Shown here piece by piece: positions 31,534-43,177 of a stretch of 64,000 nucleotides of DNA. The DNA comes from Actinia tenebrosa (Eukaryota; Cnidaria; Anthozoa; Actiniaria; Actiniidae), in assembly GCF_009602425.1 (NCBI RefSeq), contig NW_022258104.1, positions 112,806 to 176,805 of the forward strand, in the 5' to 3' direction. The number at the start of each line of letters is the position of its first letter. Position 1 is the first letter of the stretch. Position numbers and translations under genes: made by a program. The notes below the pieces were generated by a model. The model did no database searches. It had not been told where the DNA came from and saw nothing but the letters and a program-made list of their open reading frames with translations.

Positions 31534-33446
31534 TTTTATTATATAATTACCAATGAAATATCTATTTTTCTCTATTTCGAAAAATTGATATCTTCACACG
31601 TGAAAATAACACCATTGCGATGGCTTTTCAAAAATACACGGAAAGAATTGCCTGAAAAAGCCAAAACATACTTCATTGATAATCATATAATAAACAGAAT
31701 ATTACATTGGCGCTTGGGGATACGCAATTTATCTTCTCGTGTTGAAAATCTCTCACTCGTTCGCTGCGCTCACTCGTGAGAGATCTTTTCAACACTCGAA
31801 GATAAATTTCGTTTCTCCGCGCGTCCATGTAATATCCTCTATCTATCTGTTCACAGATGTGGACCAATCCGTTCCTGACGTGGGACCCAGCCAAATATGC
31901 TGGCATAAAGTCCATCAACGTTGATCCGAAGTTGATCTGGAAACCCGACATAATACTTTATAACAAGTAAGGTCTTGCCTTTCTCTATCATTATCAACCC
32001 TATCCGATAGCTATTTGTAATAGTAAGGGGGGATTGTAAACTCATTCAGTGTCGAACGGAGACTGAGCTACGGCCTCAGTAGCAACAAGTACATATAAAC
32101 AAAAAATAAAGCAGGATAGAGAGAAAACACTGAAAAAGTTTTACCAAGCATCATTCCTTGCTTTTTGTTATTCATTTTGAAGCCAAAATTGTATGCTAAT
32201 AAATTCTTAAAATCCATAAATAACATAATAAAAAACGACGATGGCGTTTTAACGTTACATAACGTCATTATCAAGTTAAAAAGAATAAAAAATAAAAACG
32301 TGGTATAAATCACTTTTTTTTTGATTCAGTATTGGTTTTGGCGAGACCGGCGCCGTTGACGGCTTTGACACCAAAGCAACCATCAGATACAACGGTTACA
32401 CCGAATGGTTCGCTCCCACAGAGATCCATAGCATCTGCAAGATTGACATCACCTTCTTCCCTTTCGACGAACAGTTCTGCACCTTGAAGTTCGGCTCTTG
32501 GACCTACACCGAATCCCAGCTGAACTTCACCAAAAAGAGAGCAACGGCTGACATGTCGATGTACACGATCAGTGGAGAATGGGATTTGGTGAATACCCCA
32601 GCTGTGAGGCACGCTGTCAAGTACAGCTGCTGCCCCGATCGTTTCCTAGACATTACCTACACAATCCACATTCGTCGGAAAGTTCTTTTTTACTTGACGA
32701 ATCTCATTGTACCTTGTCTTGTCTTAGCCATGTTGACAGTATTCTCATTCCATCTTCCTCCGGAGTCTGGAGAACGAATGGGTCTCGTTATTACGATATT
32801 GTTGGGTCTCACCGTCTTCATGCTCGTGTTTACGGAAAACGTTCCACGCACTTCAGAAGTGACACCTTTGATTGGAAAGTACGCTTTTACTGTTCTGTGT
32901 ATCGTTGCCATGGCATTGCTAATCACGTGTTGTATCCTCCGGGTCTATCACAAAGATCCTGATCGGAAAATCCCGAGAGTGTTCCGAAAACTTATTTTCG
33001 ATCTTCTTGGTCCTATGCTCTTGATGAAGCCACCGGTGGAAGAATCGTTCGCGCTTGAAGCAGAGAAGGGAAGAACAATGCTTAATCTTACCAAAGCAAA
33101 AGGCACGCCTTATGATCTGCATCACATCAGTAACTATTCTTCTCCACTCGAGTTGGATAAACTGGCTGTAAGGTTGGAACCACCGCAGACCAGCCTCCCA
33201 AATGGAAAAGTCTTCCATTCCTCAGTCGTGTCCAACATGTCCCAGGATGCATCGGAAGAAAAACTAGACGAGATTGCCAACTATGTTCACACGATTGTAG
33301 ACCACATCAAAGAGATGAAAACAACTGAAGGAAAAGTTGGTGAATGGAGATACGCCGCAGCTGTGTTGGACTGTTTTTTCTTCTGGGTAATCCTCATTAT
33401 CATCCTTGGCTCAACACTTGCCTTTTACTTTATGATCCCTTTTTAA
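28860..33446 (+). CDS. Nicotinic acetylcholine receptor, alpha-type subunit (gene B)
   Basis: Five exons (28860-28923, 30205-30344, 31217-31261, 31857-31966, 32330-33446) encode 491 residues. The start chosen opens a signal peptide (MRDKNLLTLVLLAVISTIAA); an upstream in-frame start would spoil it. Binding and gating marks are Trp80 (VWLRQMW), Trp177 in GSWTY, the Cys-loop Cys156-Cys170 (KIDITFFPFDEQF between) and the vicinal Cys220-Cys221. Loop C has Tyr218 but Phe225 where Tyr is usual. M2 follows GE, with Glu268 at -1' (cation type), Gly271 at 2' where nicotinic subunits normally have Ser or Thr, Leu278 at 9' and Glu289 at 20'. The M3-M4 loop ends in an amphipathic helix (EEKLDEIANYVHTIVDHIKE). 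M4 is VLDCFFFWVILIIILGS. Possible glycosylation sites are NKT in exon 2 and NFT at 185. The exon plan is the same as in A and C, so it is a tandem duplicate. Confidence 0.92.
30804..31120 (+). repeat. Tandem repeat, about 126 bp, two and a half units (gene B intron 2)
   Basis: Units begin at about 30804, 30930 and 31057. Each has GTCATGGCCGCCATGTTGGA, AAAGGTTTCGCGTAGG and ATTCAACATGGCGATTGTAT. Within a unit the GCCATGTTG and CAACATGGC arms are inverted, so the unit is a fold-back element that later tandemly duplicated. The third unit is cut short. Confidence 0.85.
31504..31533. repeat. (AAT)n microsatellite
   Basis: Ten TAA/AAT units in gene B intron 3. Confidence 0.95.
31700..31835. repeat. 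Fold-back with CTCACTCGTTCGCTGCGCTC loop (gene B intron 3)
   Basis: ATATTACATTGG at the left and CCATGTAATAT at the right enclose a stem pairing TTTATCTTCTCGTGTTGAAAA with its near-inverse. The loop is CTCACTCGTTCGCTGCGCTC. The element ends about 20 bp before the exon 4 acceptor. Confidence 0.75.
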
Positions 33447-33517
33447 GGCTTTTCTGTCTTCCTTTCCGGTCGAAAAGGCAGATATGACAGAAGGAACGAT
33501 ACAGCGCGTGTAAATAT

Positions 33518-33523
33518 AATAAA
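33518..33523 (+). promoter_or_regulatory. Candidate gene B polyadenylation signal
   Basis: AATAAA lies 72 bp past the gene B stop, a typical distance for a short 3' UTR. Confidence 0.55.
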
Positions 33524-34260
33524 AGTCTCCCACAAAGTAAACTGATGGTCTAAATCTTAGCGCTGAAAAACTAATGCAGTAGTTCAAAAACGTAGTCGCC
33601 GGAAAACTAATTAGAAAGACGTAAAGATTACAATGGGCCCGAGTTTTTCATTGTTATTATTTTGCGGAGAAACAAAGGAATCCAATAAACCAGGAGAAAA
33701 TCGTAATGGAGAGAAAAAACAAACAATTCTACTAACATGGCTGGTCCAATGAGGAACTCTCGACCACGGCTAGTGGTGAGAGGGAGCGCAATAGGAGAGG
33801 TAAACTTGGGAATATGCAAACCAAGAATATGCCAAGAAATCACTCATATATCATGCAAGAAATCACTGAAAACTGATCAGTAATGAAATATGTAAATTGT
33901 GAATATCTAATGCGTAAAGAAAGGATTTATTTTTGAGAATCTAAACCTGCTCAGTGGTTTGGCATCGCAGGCACTCTCAACAACAGACTCTCAGTAAATT
34001 AGAGTAACATAGAATTAATTATCCTAGTTGAAGTTCAAAGACTTTTTTGAAGTTAAAGCGAGGGAATAACAAGTGATTTTGACGTCGAAAGAACTGAACT
34101 CTTCCGGTTATTATAGCGAGTGAATAGTCTACTACTTCGACGTTACGGCGGCCATCATGCCAGGGAACAAATCAAAGATGATAGAGAATATATAGAGTTT
34201 CGTGTGTTTGTGTTCCTTTTATGTGTTAAGGTGATCGATGCGCCGTCTTAATGCCTTGAA
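33524..34260. other. Intergenic, no gene seen
   Basis: No coding or RNA gene. A TACGGCGGCCATCATGCC motif at about 34144 resembles fold-back tips found elsewhere in the window. Confidence 0.5.
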
Positions 34261-34535
34261 ATCCAAGATGGCCGCTGTATCGACGAATTAGTCCATTGGG
34301 GAACTTTGCATAGTTCCCATGATGCTTTGCTTATCACTAATTAGCATTTAGGTCGGTTTTTATCAAAGTTTGGAAGGCTTTTGAAGCTTCTCAATGAAAA
34401 TAAGGAATACTACAGAGGAATACTACAGCATAGAATATTATAGAATACTACAGAGGAATACTACAGTATACCTTATTTTCATTGAGAAGTTTTACTACAG
34501 TAGACTAATTCTACGATACGGCGGCCATCTTGGAT
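34261..34535. repeat. Nested fold-back element
   Basis: Outer arms of 33 bp, ATCCAAGATGGCCGCTGTAT onward and its imperfect inverse at 34503-34535, enclose a second hairpin at 34387-34489 (CTTCTCAATGAAAATAAGG and its inverse). The inner loop repeats GAATACTACAGAGGAATACT. Either one fold-back inserted in another or the element is compound. Confidence 0.8.
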
Positions 34536-36135
34536 TGGTTTCATACCATCATAAGTTAATGAAAAATCTGGTGTTCAATTTAGTGGATCAGCATAAGTTA
34601 ATAAGAAGGAAACTTAACTGAACATNGCGTAAAAAGATTGGAACTGTACTTAACGTTTCGGGCGTTAGGGAAAAAGCGTTTTTTACTGGGGGAGAGGTGG
34701 GGAATGAGGAATTCGCAGTAAACCTTTTAAAAACAGTTGAGCAATCAATCACGGCTGTCTCTCCCCCCTCCCCTTTGGAAGTGTTGTGGAAGACCACATC
34801 GATAGAGCTGTCTCAAAAAGCACCCGGTTTTCCTTTTGAAGGCATTTGTGATGATGATTTCAATCTGGCAGCAACAAGCTTGGAGTGCTATATACAAATA
34901 AAATGTGTTTGGTTAGAGTTGACCAGGTTATCTCATTTCCTGTGTGGTATATTTACATAATAAATGAGGTCTATTTTTATTAATAAATAATACTAAATTG
35001 ATAAATGAGTGTAGCCAGGACCAAAGGAAGTTCCCGCATTAGAAAATGGGTGGGTTGAGGACCAAAGGAATTGCCCACATTAGATTGGTGTCCGTATTAT
35101 AGAGGTCGATCAATGAGTGAATAAATGAGCAAACAGAAGCGAAGAACGCCAGGTCGCAATAGAGAGGTGTCCGTAATGACGTCCGCACAAAGGTTCGACT
35201 ATATAAAGATTGTGATCGATTTACTTTATTCCATAATTTCATACCAATAGACGTCTAAATAAAAGATTTTTTTTTTTTTGCATTTATCTTATAACTCGCT
35301 GCTTGGTCAAATTCTTTATTCAACCATCTTACTGGCAAACCCGACGGTAGAGCGGTAAACACTAATGCCTCAGTAAATATTGATCTTCAATTTTGATCTT
35401 ACTAGTCTTTTACGTCGTACTGAGTTGTTAAATAAAGTAGTCTTTCCTGGTTTTTATTATCTTTTTCATTCCACACATTTTAACAGAATTAGTCGATGAA
35501 CTGTTCGCTTTTTGTGCCACATGATTGAGTAATTAGCAGTCCGAGTTAAAATAACAAAAGTACAAGCTTTTATACCACAAAATGCCTATTTGCATATTTA
35601 TTCAATTTTTTAAATTGAGTATTTCAAGCTGCTTTTATGCAGTGATTTATGTAATAAAAGATATATCTTTAGTAATAATAATGGGCTTTTTTAAAGCTCT
35701 TATGTACAGGAAATTTAGAAATATTCACGTGAAATATGATAGTTTTGAGTGATAAATTTACACTATAAACATTCAGCGGTTTTCTGTGCAGTAATTTTCA
35801 AGTTTTTTTTGAGCAAATCAGAAAAGGGCTTCAAAATTGTTCACTTTTGTCGCTCAGTGGGACAAATAATTTCAGAGATTTTAAGTCATGTTAAGTCATT
35901 GTTTCGCTTAACTGAATATTGAAACCTCAAAATCGTCTATTGAATTTGTAAAAACAAAGAACTGAAAGGCCTAAAGCCAATTTTGGCTTTGTGGAGAGAT
36001 AAAGAAAACTATAGTTAAGCTTTAAACATTTAGTGGTACAAAGAGTGACGATCAACTGCTAATAAAATCTTCAATTTATCGACCACAAACATTCTCCCGA
36101 TGTAGAATTTACGCTTTAGAATCATATTTTCGAAG
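34536..36135. other. Intergenic upstream of receptor gene C
   Basis: AT-rich sequence without a gene. It includes one undetermined base near 34626, a short duplicated phrase (GACCAAAGGAA, near 35020 and 35060) and a T-run near 35268. Confidence 0.5.
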
Positions 36136-39100
36136 ATGTTGGGGATATTTGTTGCTGTATATACGTTTGTAGGATTGCTGGGCGTTCACGAAGCTGATGG
36201 TAAGTTTGGTTGCGCTTTTTATTTACGTTTAGCCACATCAGTGTTCATTGGGCAGTTTTAGCCGTTAACTTCGTCAAATAAAACTAACTTCTCAATACAT
36301 AAACCCCGGAAAAATTCTTGAAAAAGAAGCCGTTATAATGCTACATAATGTTTTAGTACAGTTGATACCAGAAATATTCCTTGGATGTAGAGAACTACAG
36401 ATCTTCGATAAGTACACTTATAGAGTTCACTTTAAAAGAAAAGTATACATTTGTACGAAAACCAACAAAGCCTTATATAACAGTCCCTAACCACTATTTC
36501 CATAAAAATCCAGTTATCAAAACAAAACTGATTGCCATTAGTAATTTGTCGAGATAAATTGTTCGTGACAAATTTTTTTCACAATTCTACGCAGTTTTGT
36601 TCGTGTTTTCCAGCGGGAAGCCAATTTAATGTTAAATGTCATCTCGTACATTTCAACACAGTTTTTATATCTTTGTTTTAAAAACAGATATTTGGGGTTC
36701 AAAATTAGACTTCATTAGTTACGGTACCGCTATACAGATTTTTATTTTCTAAGGCATCTTATAAATTACTTTGTTTCTGATCCTCAATGAGAAAATTCAG
36801 TAAATCTTTCTCGTATAAATGCCTGTAGAATTCTTCTAAAGCTATATATTTTTAATTTATTTTTCTTAAAAAAGATAACAAAATGCGTTCCTTGCTCTCC
36901 TGCAAAGAGTCAACAATAGTTCATTGTTCGAATTCGTGTGATATTTGAGCAGAACTATCTAGCTCCCAGAATGTTCTGGATTCTACTAACACATATGCAA
37001 CCTTACACGAAATACTCTTTTGTTCATTCTTATTCCTATGCAACTGACTTTTATGACTTATATTATCGTGAAAATATGTTACAAGTTTGTAAACACGCCG
37101 AATAACCGCCACTTTGCAGCTTTCATTGCTAATTCTAAACCGTACTCAAATTTAATTTTATCCAGAACTGTTTGTTAGTTGTTTGTGTGTGTGTGTGTGT
37201 TGTTGTCGTTTTTCTGATATGAAGGCTTTAGAATTTCTGTATAAAATAGATATCATACTGACATAATTTTCTTGTTTGGTTTGGTTTAATTATTTGCTTT
37301 TATCTTTTTGTTTTCCTTCCACAGGAGTTTATATTATGAGTTTATTTGCTAATTTCTTAAGTTGTTTTTGTTTTATAAAATATTTGTTTTTCATACCTTA
37401 TGCCCTTACAAATTTGCAAGATTAGGAAAACCAAGGACCAAGCATAGTTCCTTTAAAAAATCATTGGACACTTCTTAATATAGAAATAAAAAATCTGCAT
37501 TCCACAAAACATGTTTTGTGACTTATCACAACAAAAATCTTGTCAAATTTTTCTAGTGTTGGCGGTCAAAATATTACAACTATCTCTTTATTACTGCTGG
37601 CCATGAAGTAACCGCTGGCCACGTCATCGTTGACTACTTCAACTATATTTCTGAATACCACGTGACAATTGACCACCACGTGATCAACACGTGACCTTTA
37701 CTCATTTTTACGTGACGTTATAGCCGCCATTTTAGTTAAATTAACGAGTGAAAGATCTTTCTTTGGGGTCTTTGTTTATGTCAAAACAACAAGGCGCCCA
37801 GTTCCTTTTAATTTAATGAATAAATGATTTCAAAATTTTTATGTGATAATTACTGATTTCAGCATATTTTTTTGCTATAATTTCTCGCACAGCCGTTCGC
37901 CATAATGACCACGAACACAAGCTAATCAAAGATCTGTTTACGAACTATAGCAGTGAAGTTAGACCAGTTATCGAACATAGTGACCCTGTTGATGTGAGGT
38001 TCGACCTTGCCTTCAGCCAACTTGTTCAACTTGTAAGTGTGCCTCCACCTTTTCCTCTAAGAGATCCACTTACCTTAGGCATGTTTCCAATTTCAGACCA
38101 CGTGTCATTCCCTTGAGTATCAATTCTTTGTTTAACGATTGTGCATGAGAATACACTTGAATATGGACACAACTCAAACGAATAATTTTATTCTCAAGAG
38201 AATGTACGTGGTCTGAAATGCCCAAACATTGCGCCCAAGGGGAAGAGGTCTATTTCTGTGATATTTGAAAATATTTTTTAAAAAATCTACTTACTTTCAG
38301 GACGCAAAAAGTCAAATATTGACAAGCAAGATTTGGATCCGACAGGTAAATAACAAGACAGGAATGAGAAAAAAGAGATAAAAGAACTCAGCTACGCGTC
38401 GTTCTTTTCTAACACTTCTCTTGTGTTCTGCCAATCCTCGGCGCTTGCTTTATCGGCTGCATGCATGCACACAGCACACGGACTGTGGCGGCCGACAGGG
38501 AAAGGTGGAAGAGCTCTGTGAAGGCCCTATATGTGCCATTTAGGCGCGAGGAGGATAGGTACAGGCACACAGCACAACCAAATTTTTTTTCAATATAATT
38601 CATTTGTTTGAACTTATTATATTCTACTTTTTATTCCTGGTCTACAGCACTGGTCAAACCCATACTTAACGTGGAACGCATCAGAATATGGTGGCATAAC
38701 CTTCATTAATATCACCCCGAAACTGGTCTGGAAACCAGACATTGTTCTGTACAACAGGTAGAGTAACACGAGTTGTCCAGTACCTTAGCTTAGATTCACT
38801 TGTCTTATCTTTATGAAGATCTACCAGGCTTATTTCTGAGTTATATGTTTGCGTCACAGCCGCCATGTTGGGGGTTTGCTGTTGGATTTGTTTGTTCTAT
38901 CCGCCAACATGGCGATCAAATTATTTCATTCTTCAGTCTTACGCGAAGTATGGAGCATTATATTCTCTCGTCTTGTCTCTAAGCAATTCATTTTACGATC
39001 TTATTTCTGAGTTCATGTTGACATCATAGCCGCCTTGTTTTAAGAATCTTCACGGCGGCCATGTTGGAGGAACTTAACAAAAGAATTGTCAATGAATTCG

Positions 39101-40469
39101 TTTGTTATATCCTCCAACATGGCCGCCGTGTCTTTTGTTATTTAATTCTCTTGGGAATGGTTGAAAACCATCAATTGGCTGTTTTCTGAAATGCTATGAT
39201 TAACAATTATTCACGAATCATTAATTTATTACTAATAATTAACATAAAGAAGCGAAGCGTGGGGTAACGCCATGTCGTTTCTGTTTTTGGCTTCCGTCAT
39301 TCAAAAAATAACTAGTAGGTCAGTTCCTTTTAATATCAATGAATGCATCTGGGTCGCAGTAAAGCACTCTAAACATCCCTCATTCATTTCCTTTCAGTAT
39401 CCAAGGAGACAGCGGAGAAATGTACAATTTCCAAACCAAAGTCTCCCTGTTCAACGATGGCTCCTTCCAGTGGTTCGCACCAACTGAAGTCAAATCCATC
39501 TGCAAGATCGACATCACGTATTTTCCTTTTGACACCCAAACCTGTACCATGGTGTTCGGGTCCTGGACCTACGCAAGCTCATTCTTGAATCTGAGCCTAA
39601 AGAGAGACACCGCTGACCTATCTGGCTACACGGTCAGCGGAGAATGGGACCTACTCTCCGCTACGGCAAAGCGCAATGTCGTTAAGTATAGCTGTTGTCC
39701 AGATCCCTACATAGATATCACATATACCTTCGAGATTCGTCGCAAAGTCCTGTTCTACATCAACAATCTAATTTTCCCTATCATCGCGCTAGCGGTGCTG
39801 GGAATGTTCGGGTACTTCTTGCCTCCGGAATCTGGCGAGAGGATCTCGTTGTTAATCACAATTATGTTAGGACTGAGCGTGTATACACTCATCTTCACGG
39901 AGAATATCCCTGCTACATCTGAGGTTACTCCACTACTCTCGCGATATTCTACTGCCATTATGGTCGAGTTGGGAGTGTCTTTGATCCTAAGCTGTCTTAT
40001 AGTGGGAGTCTATCATGGAGATAGCACCTCCAAACACATGCCAAGATGGTTTGAATTCTTGGTCTTTAAGATCCTGGCAAAATTGTTTCGACATTCAAAC
40101 CCGATGAAAAAGGAATCCGGGAGAGAAGGTAGCCAAAGGGGCAATGGGATGGTCAGCGCCGATCGCACATCGTTATACTTCGCGCTCAACAAGCGCGCAT
40201 CTCAAGATCACGGGGGAGCCGAACAACGCCTTGCTCCAAACGAACGCCAGAGCTGTGCCTCTCTGAACAAGAAACTCGACGAAGTGATCACCAAGCTTGA
40301 TGATATTTTGGAAAATAACAATGGAAGTCAAGATGACGACGTTCGCCCCAAGAAGTGGCACTTTGCAGCGCGAGTCTTGGATAACGTTGTGTTTTGGATT
40401 TACACAATAACTGTCATCATCTCAACCATTGTACTTTCCCTCTTTATTCCATATGATATAACAAGCTGA
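36136..40469 (+). CDS. Nicotinic acetylcholine receptor, alpha-type subunit (gene C)
   Basis: Five exons (36136-36199, 37893-38032, 38301-38345, 38648-38757, 39398-40469) encode 476 residues. A signal peptide (MLGIFVAVYTFVGLLGV) leads the extracellular domain. Ligand-site residues are Trp80 (IWIRQHW), the loop A Tyr of WKPDIVLYN, Trp176 (GSWTY), and Tyr217 and Tyr224 flanking the vicinal Cys219-Cys220. The Cys-loop is Cys155-Cys169 (KIDITYFPFDTQT between). M2 has Glu267 at -1', Ser270 at 2', Leu277 at 9' and Glu288 at 20', hence a cation pore. It departs from A and B at 8' (Met), 12' (Ser), 14' (Tyr) and 15' (Thr). The cytoplasmic loop is hydrophilic and ends in LNKKLDEVITKLDDILE, a heptad-like helix before M4. 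NAS and NIT (exon 4) and NLS (184) could be glycosylated. The third member of the tandem cluster, it is the most diverged of the three in M2. Confidence 0.92.
37705..37790. repeat. Fragment of a GCCGCCAT-tipped fold-back (gene C intron 1)
   Basis: GTGACGTTATAGCCGCCATT, then a TTAAATTAACGAGTGAAAGA stretch, resembles one arm of the units at 30804. The opposite arm is not clear. Confidence 0.35.
38060..38256 (+). repeat. 102-bp MITE family, single-unit copy (gene C intron 2)
   Basis: TTTCAGACCACGTGTCATTC on the left and GTACGTGGTCTGAAATG on the right bracket one unit of the family amplified at 21027-21634. Outer flanks CCTTAGGCATGTTT and AAACATTGCGCCCAAGG extend the inverted repeat. Confidence 0.8.
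38849..38918. repeat. Small fold-back (gene C intron 4)
   Basis: TCACAGCCGCCATGTTGGGG pairs imperfectly with CCGCCAACATGGCGATC across a loop of about 30 bp. Confidence 0.6.
39049..39178. repeat. Palindromic MITE, family copy 2 (gene C intron 4)
   Basis: Near-identical to 16187-16326 in TIPIN, sharing CCATGTTGGAGGAACTTAAC and GGGAATGGTTGAAAACCATC. The first 15 or so bases of the left tip are missing or replaced. Confidence 0.85.
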
Positions 40470-40637
40470 ATGGCACCAATAGCTGGTGTTGTGATGGAAC
40501 TAGGGTCACGTGGTAATCCTCTGAGCCTTCTTTACTTATTGGTCAGCGTCCTCCAAAGAATCAAAACAAGGAAGTCTGGAGAGGAATGAGTCGCTTTGGT
40601 TTTCAGATTTGATTATAAAGTGATAAAACTAACTGAG

Positions 40638-40692
40638 ACGAAACGAAACGAAACGAAACGAAACAAAGCAAAGCAAAGCAAAGCAAAGCAAA
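40638..40692. repeat. Compound pentanucleotide microsatellite
   Basis: (GAAAC) repeated about five times switches through AAACAAAGC into (AAAGC) repeated about five times. Period is kept at 5 bp across the switch. It lies in the gene C 3' flank or UTR. Confidence 0.9.
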
Positions 40693-40805
40693 AGAAGTAC
40701 AATATTGTTTTTAACCAACTTTTAGAATCGGTACAAAGCGTTTAATGATACAGTGGTACCCCTATTATTAGAACGGAAACCTTCGTTACTAAAGGAAGTG
40801 CGCTT

Positions 40806-40811
40806 AATAAA
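40806..40811 (+). promoter_or_regulatory. Candidate gene C polyadenylation signal
   Basis: AATAAA about 340 bp after the gene C stop is the first canonical hexamer downstream of it. Confidence 0.4.
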
Positions 40812-41484
40812 GGTTATTTTTACAGTGAATTTGAGAGAGAAATTTTAAAACCGTGCAACTACTAGCTGTCCATTTAATAAACTCAGACTGTATTCGATAC
40901 TGTTGTAGAGTAAGCTGGACAATCGACCCTCAACAAAATTATGTCGAATGCGAGAGGCTCACGTGGAATTCGAAATACAGAAGAAATGTAACAGCTTTCA
41001 TCAAGGAAAGGGTGCGATTTCAATTGTGTTTTCATGCTAGACGAATATCATCCAAGGAAATTTTCTTTTCATTTCAAAAGGGTCCATCAATACCAGATAT
41101 TATTAATATTCCTGAAGTAAAAATTGTTAAATAAAAAAAGATAAAAATCCTATTTTTATGTAAAAAAGTGTGGAAAAAGTGACTATAATCTCGTAACTGT
41201 TTTTCTCGATACTATAATCCGTTACTTTCTTATTGGAATATAATTGCGCAATCTAATGAAGTAAAAAAAAAAAACCCCTGTAAATACAGTCTCTGATTGG
41301 CTGGTGTATAATATGAGATCTGATTGGCAAGAAATTCTTCACGTCATATGAACAAGCTATGATTGGTTGATAAGTGTGAGCTGAATATCAAATTGGATTA
41401 AATTTGAGAATTTTGATTTGCTTACAAATACGACATCTGATTGGATACTGACTGTGGTACATATTTATTGCTCATGTGATTAGA
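40812..41484. other. Intergenic with clustered TGATTGG boxes
   Basis: No gene is recognised. Four TGATTGG motifs (inverted CCAAT) fall within about 160 bp at 41291-41450, together with a run of A near 41262. They may be remnants of a TGATTGG-rich element like the MITE at 26054. Confidence 0.4.
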
Positions 41485-41870
41485 TAAGACAGACGAGACC
41501 TTATTTTTTAGCTTGGACGTAATGTTTGGTCCATTCCAGACCACGCGTCATTCCCTAAAGTATCATTTCTTTCTTTAACGGTTGCACATGAGAAGACACA
41601 TGAATATGGATACAACTCAAACAAAGAATCTTATTCTCAAGACCACGTGTCATTCCCTAGAGTATCATTTCTTTCTTTAACGGTTGCGCAAGAGAAGACA
41701 CATGAATATAGATACAGCTCAAACAAAGAATCTTATTCTCAAGACCACGTGTCATTTCCTAGAGTATCATTTCTTTGTTTAACGGTTACACATGAGAAGA
41801 CACATATGGATACAACTCAAACAAAGAGTCTTATTCTCAAGAGAATGACACGTGGTTTGAAAAGGTTTAA
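41485..41870 (+). repeat. 102-bp MITE family, about three internal units
   Basis: The left flank CCATTCCAGACCACGCGTC and the right flank GAATGACACGTGGTTTG bracket three copies of the same unit seen at 21027 (TATCATTTCTTTGTTTAACG). The last unit is slightly shortened. This is the second independent multi-unit copy in the window. Confidence 0.8.
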
Positions 41871-42445
41871 TAATGGTATAATAACAGGCTTGTTGAACTA
41901 TTTCCCTCAAGAGGCGATGGAATAAAATAATATCTTTTGTTATTAATCTGGTTACTTTTACATAATAATTAAATTTTTACAAATAAAACGAGAAGACTAT
42001 TAGAGAACAAAAAGTAAAAAAATGCTGACTTTCAAATAAAAGCCTGTGAAACTAAGTTTCACAAAGCTAGTTTGAATTTATATATTTTAGAAATAAGATT
42101 GGTCGTTGAGGTTAGAGACGCCGGCGGCTGTAACACGCGGGTGTCCTGCGTATCCAGGCAACAAAGACGAAAGAAAAAAATTGTGAAATAAATAAAATTG
42201 AAAACGATTAGAAAGCAAATGCATTCATGTTAAGATACTGGCGCTTAAGGGGACAGAATTAATTGCAAATTTAAATAATAGTTTGAAAACTAAAAGTGCC
42301 AAATTCATTTGTAATTAATGTTGAAGAGAGTGTAATTAAACTAACTGTGTCTTGGTCGACCTTCATTTAAAACCAGTTTGAACTAACTATTGCAAAGCCC
42401 TTTGAGGTCTGTCTGGTGTCATTTGCTCTAGCGTTTCCATCCCAA

Positions 42446-42632
42446 TAAGCCTGAAGCGAGATGACGTTTTACCCCCGACTCTATACCATAATAGTTTTTA
42501 AAATTCTTTCATATTAAAATTTTTGATTCCTTAGAGAATACAGGAACAATAGTCATAATTAAAGAACAAAAGCAGTGTGAAAAGGATTATGGTTTAGAGA
42601 CGGGGGTAAAACGCCATCTCGCTTCAGGCTTA
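42446..42632. mobile_element. MITE, TAAGCCTGAAGCG family copy 2, TA target
   Basis: Same length and nearly the same sequence as 23422-23608, in the same orientation and with TA at both tips. The few differences suggest both inserted fairly recently. Confidence 0.85.
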
Positions 42633-42853
42633 GTACCACTTTATTTAATTTTGAAGAGATGTCTTGAATTTAAATATTCCACTTCAAATTTTTATATTTA
42701 GAAAATTATCTTTTACATTTCGTTCTATTTTCTTGCTCTTTGACGAGTAATAGTATCTTAATTTCTCATGCCAACGCATTGCCGTTTTGAAAGAATTCAA
42801 AACCAGCGCACGCGTTTATGAATGCAAAATAGGCGCGCACTTGTGGCTCAGCA

Positions 42854-43016
42854 GAGGTTTTGCATTATCACGTGATGTCAGCCATGACAGGAGGCAGGAA
42901 CAATTCAATCTGGTCTAATCTGATTTACATGAGAAAGAATTCAGTGTCCCAGTGGGAAAAGACTCTATTGTTGTGCCGCCTGTCATGGCTGCCATCACGT
43001 GATGGTGCAAAGCCTC
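42854..43016. repeat. Fold-back with ATCACGTGATG arms
   Basis: GAGGTTTTGCATTATCACGT ... GCCATGACAGG at the left pairs with CCTGTCATGGC ... ACGTGATGGTGCAAAGCCTC at the right. A half-copy occurs at 16380-16450. Confidence 0.75.
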
Positions 43017-43177
43017 TATTATGACATCATAGCACCAAGAGGAACAAATTCGACTAAATGCGGCAAAGTCCACAAGAGGTCCAAAGTTCGCCCATGAATT
43101 TTTTAAGATCCATGGTTCGACCCTATGTGATCTCACACACTTGTTTTATCCTCACTATAATCATCGTAGCATCAAAG

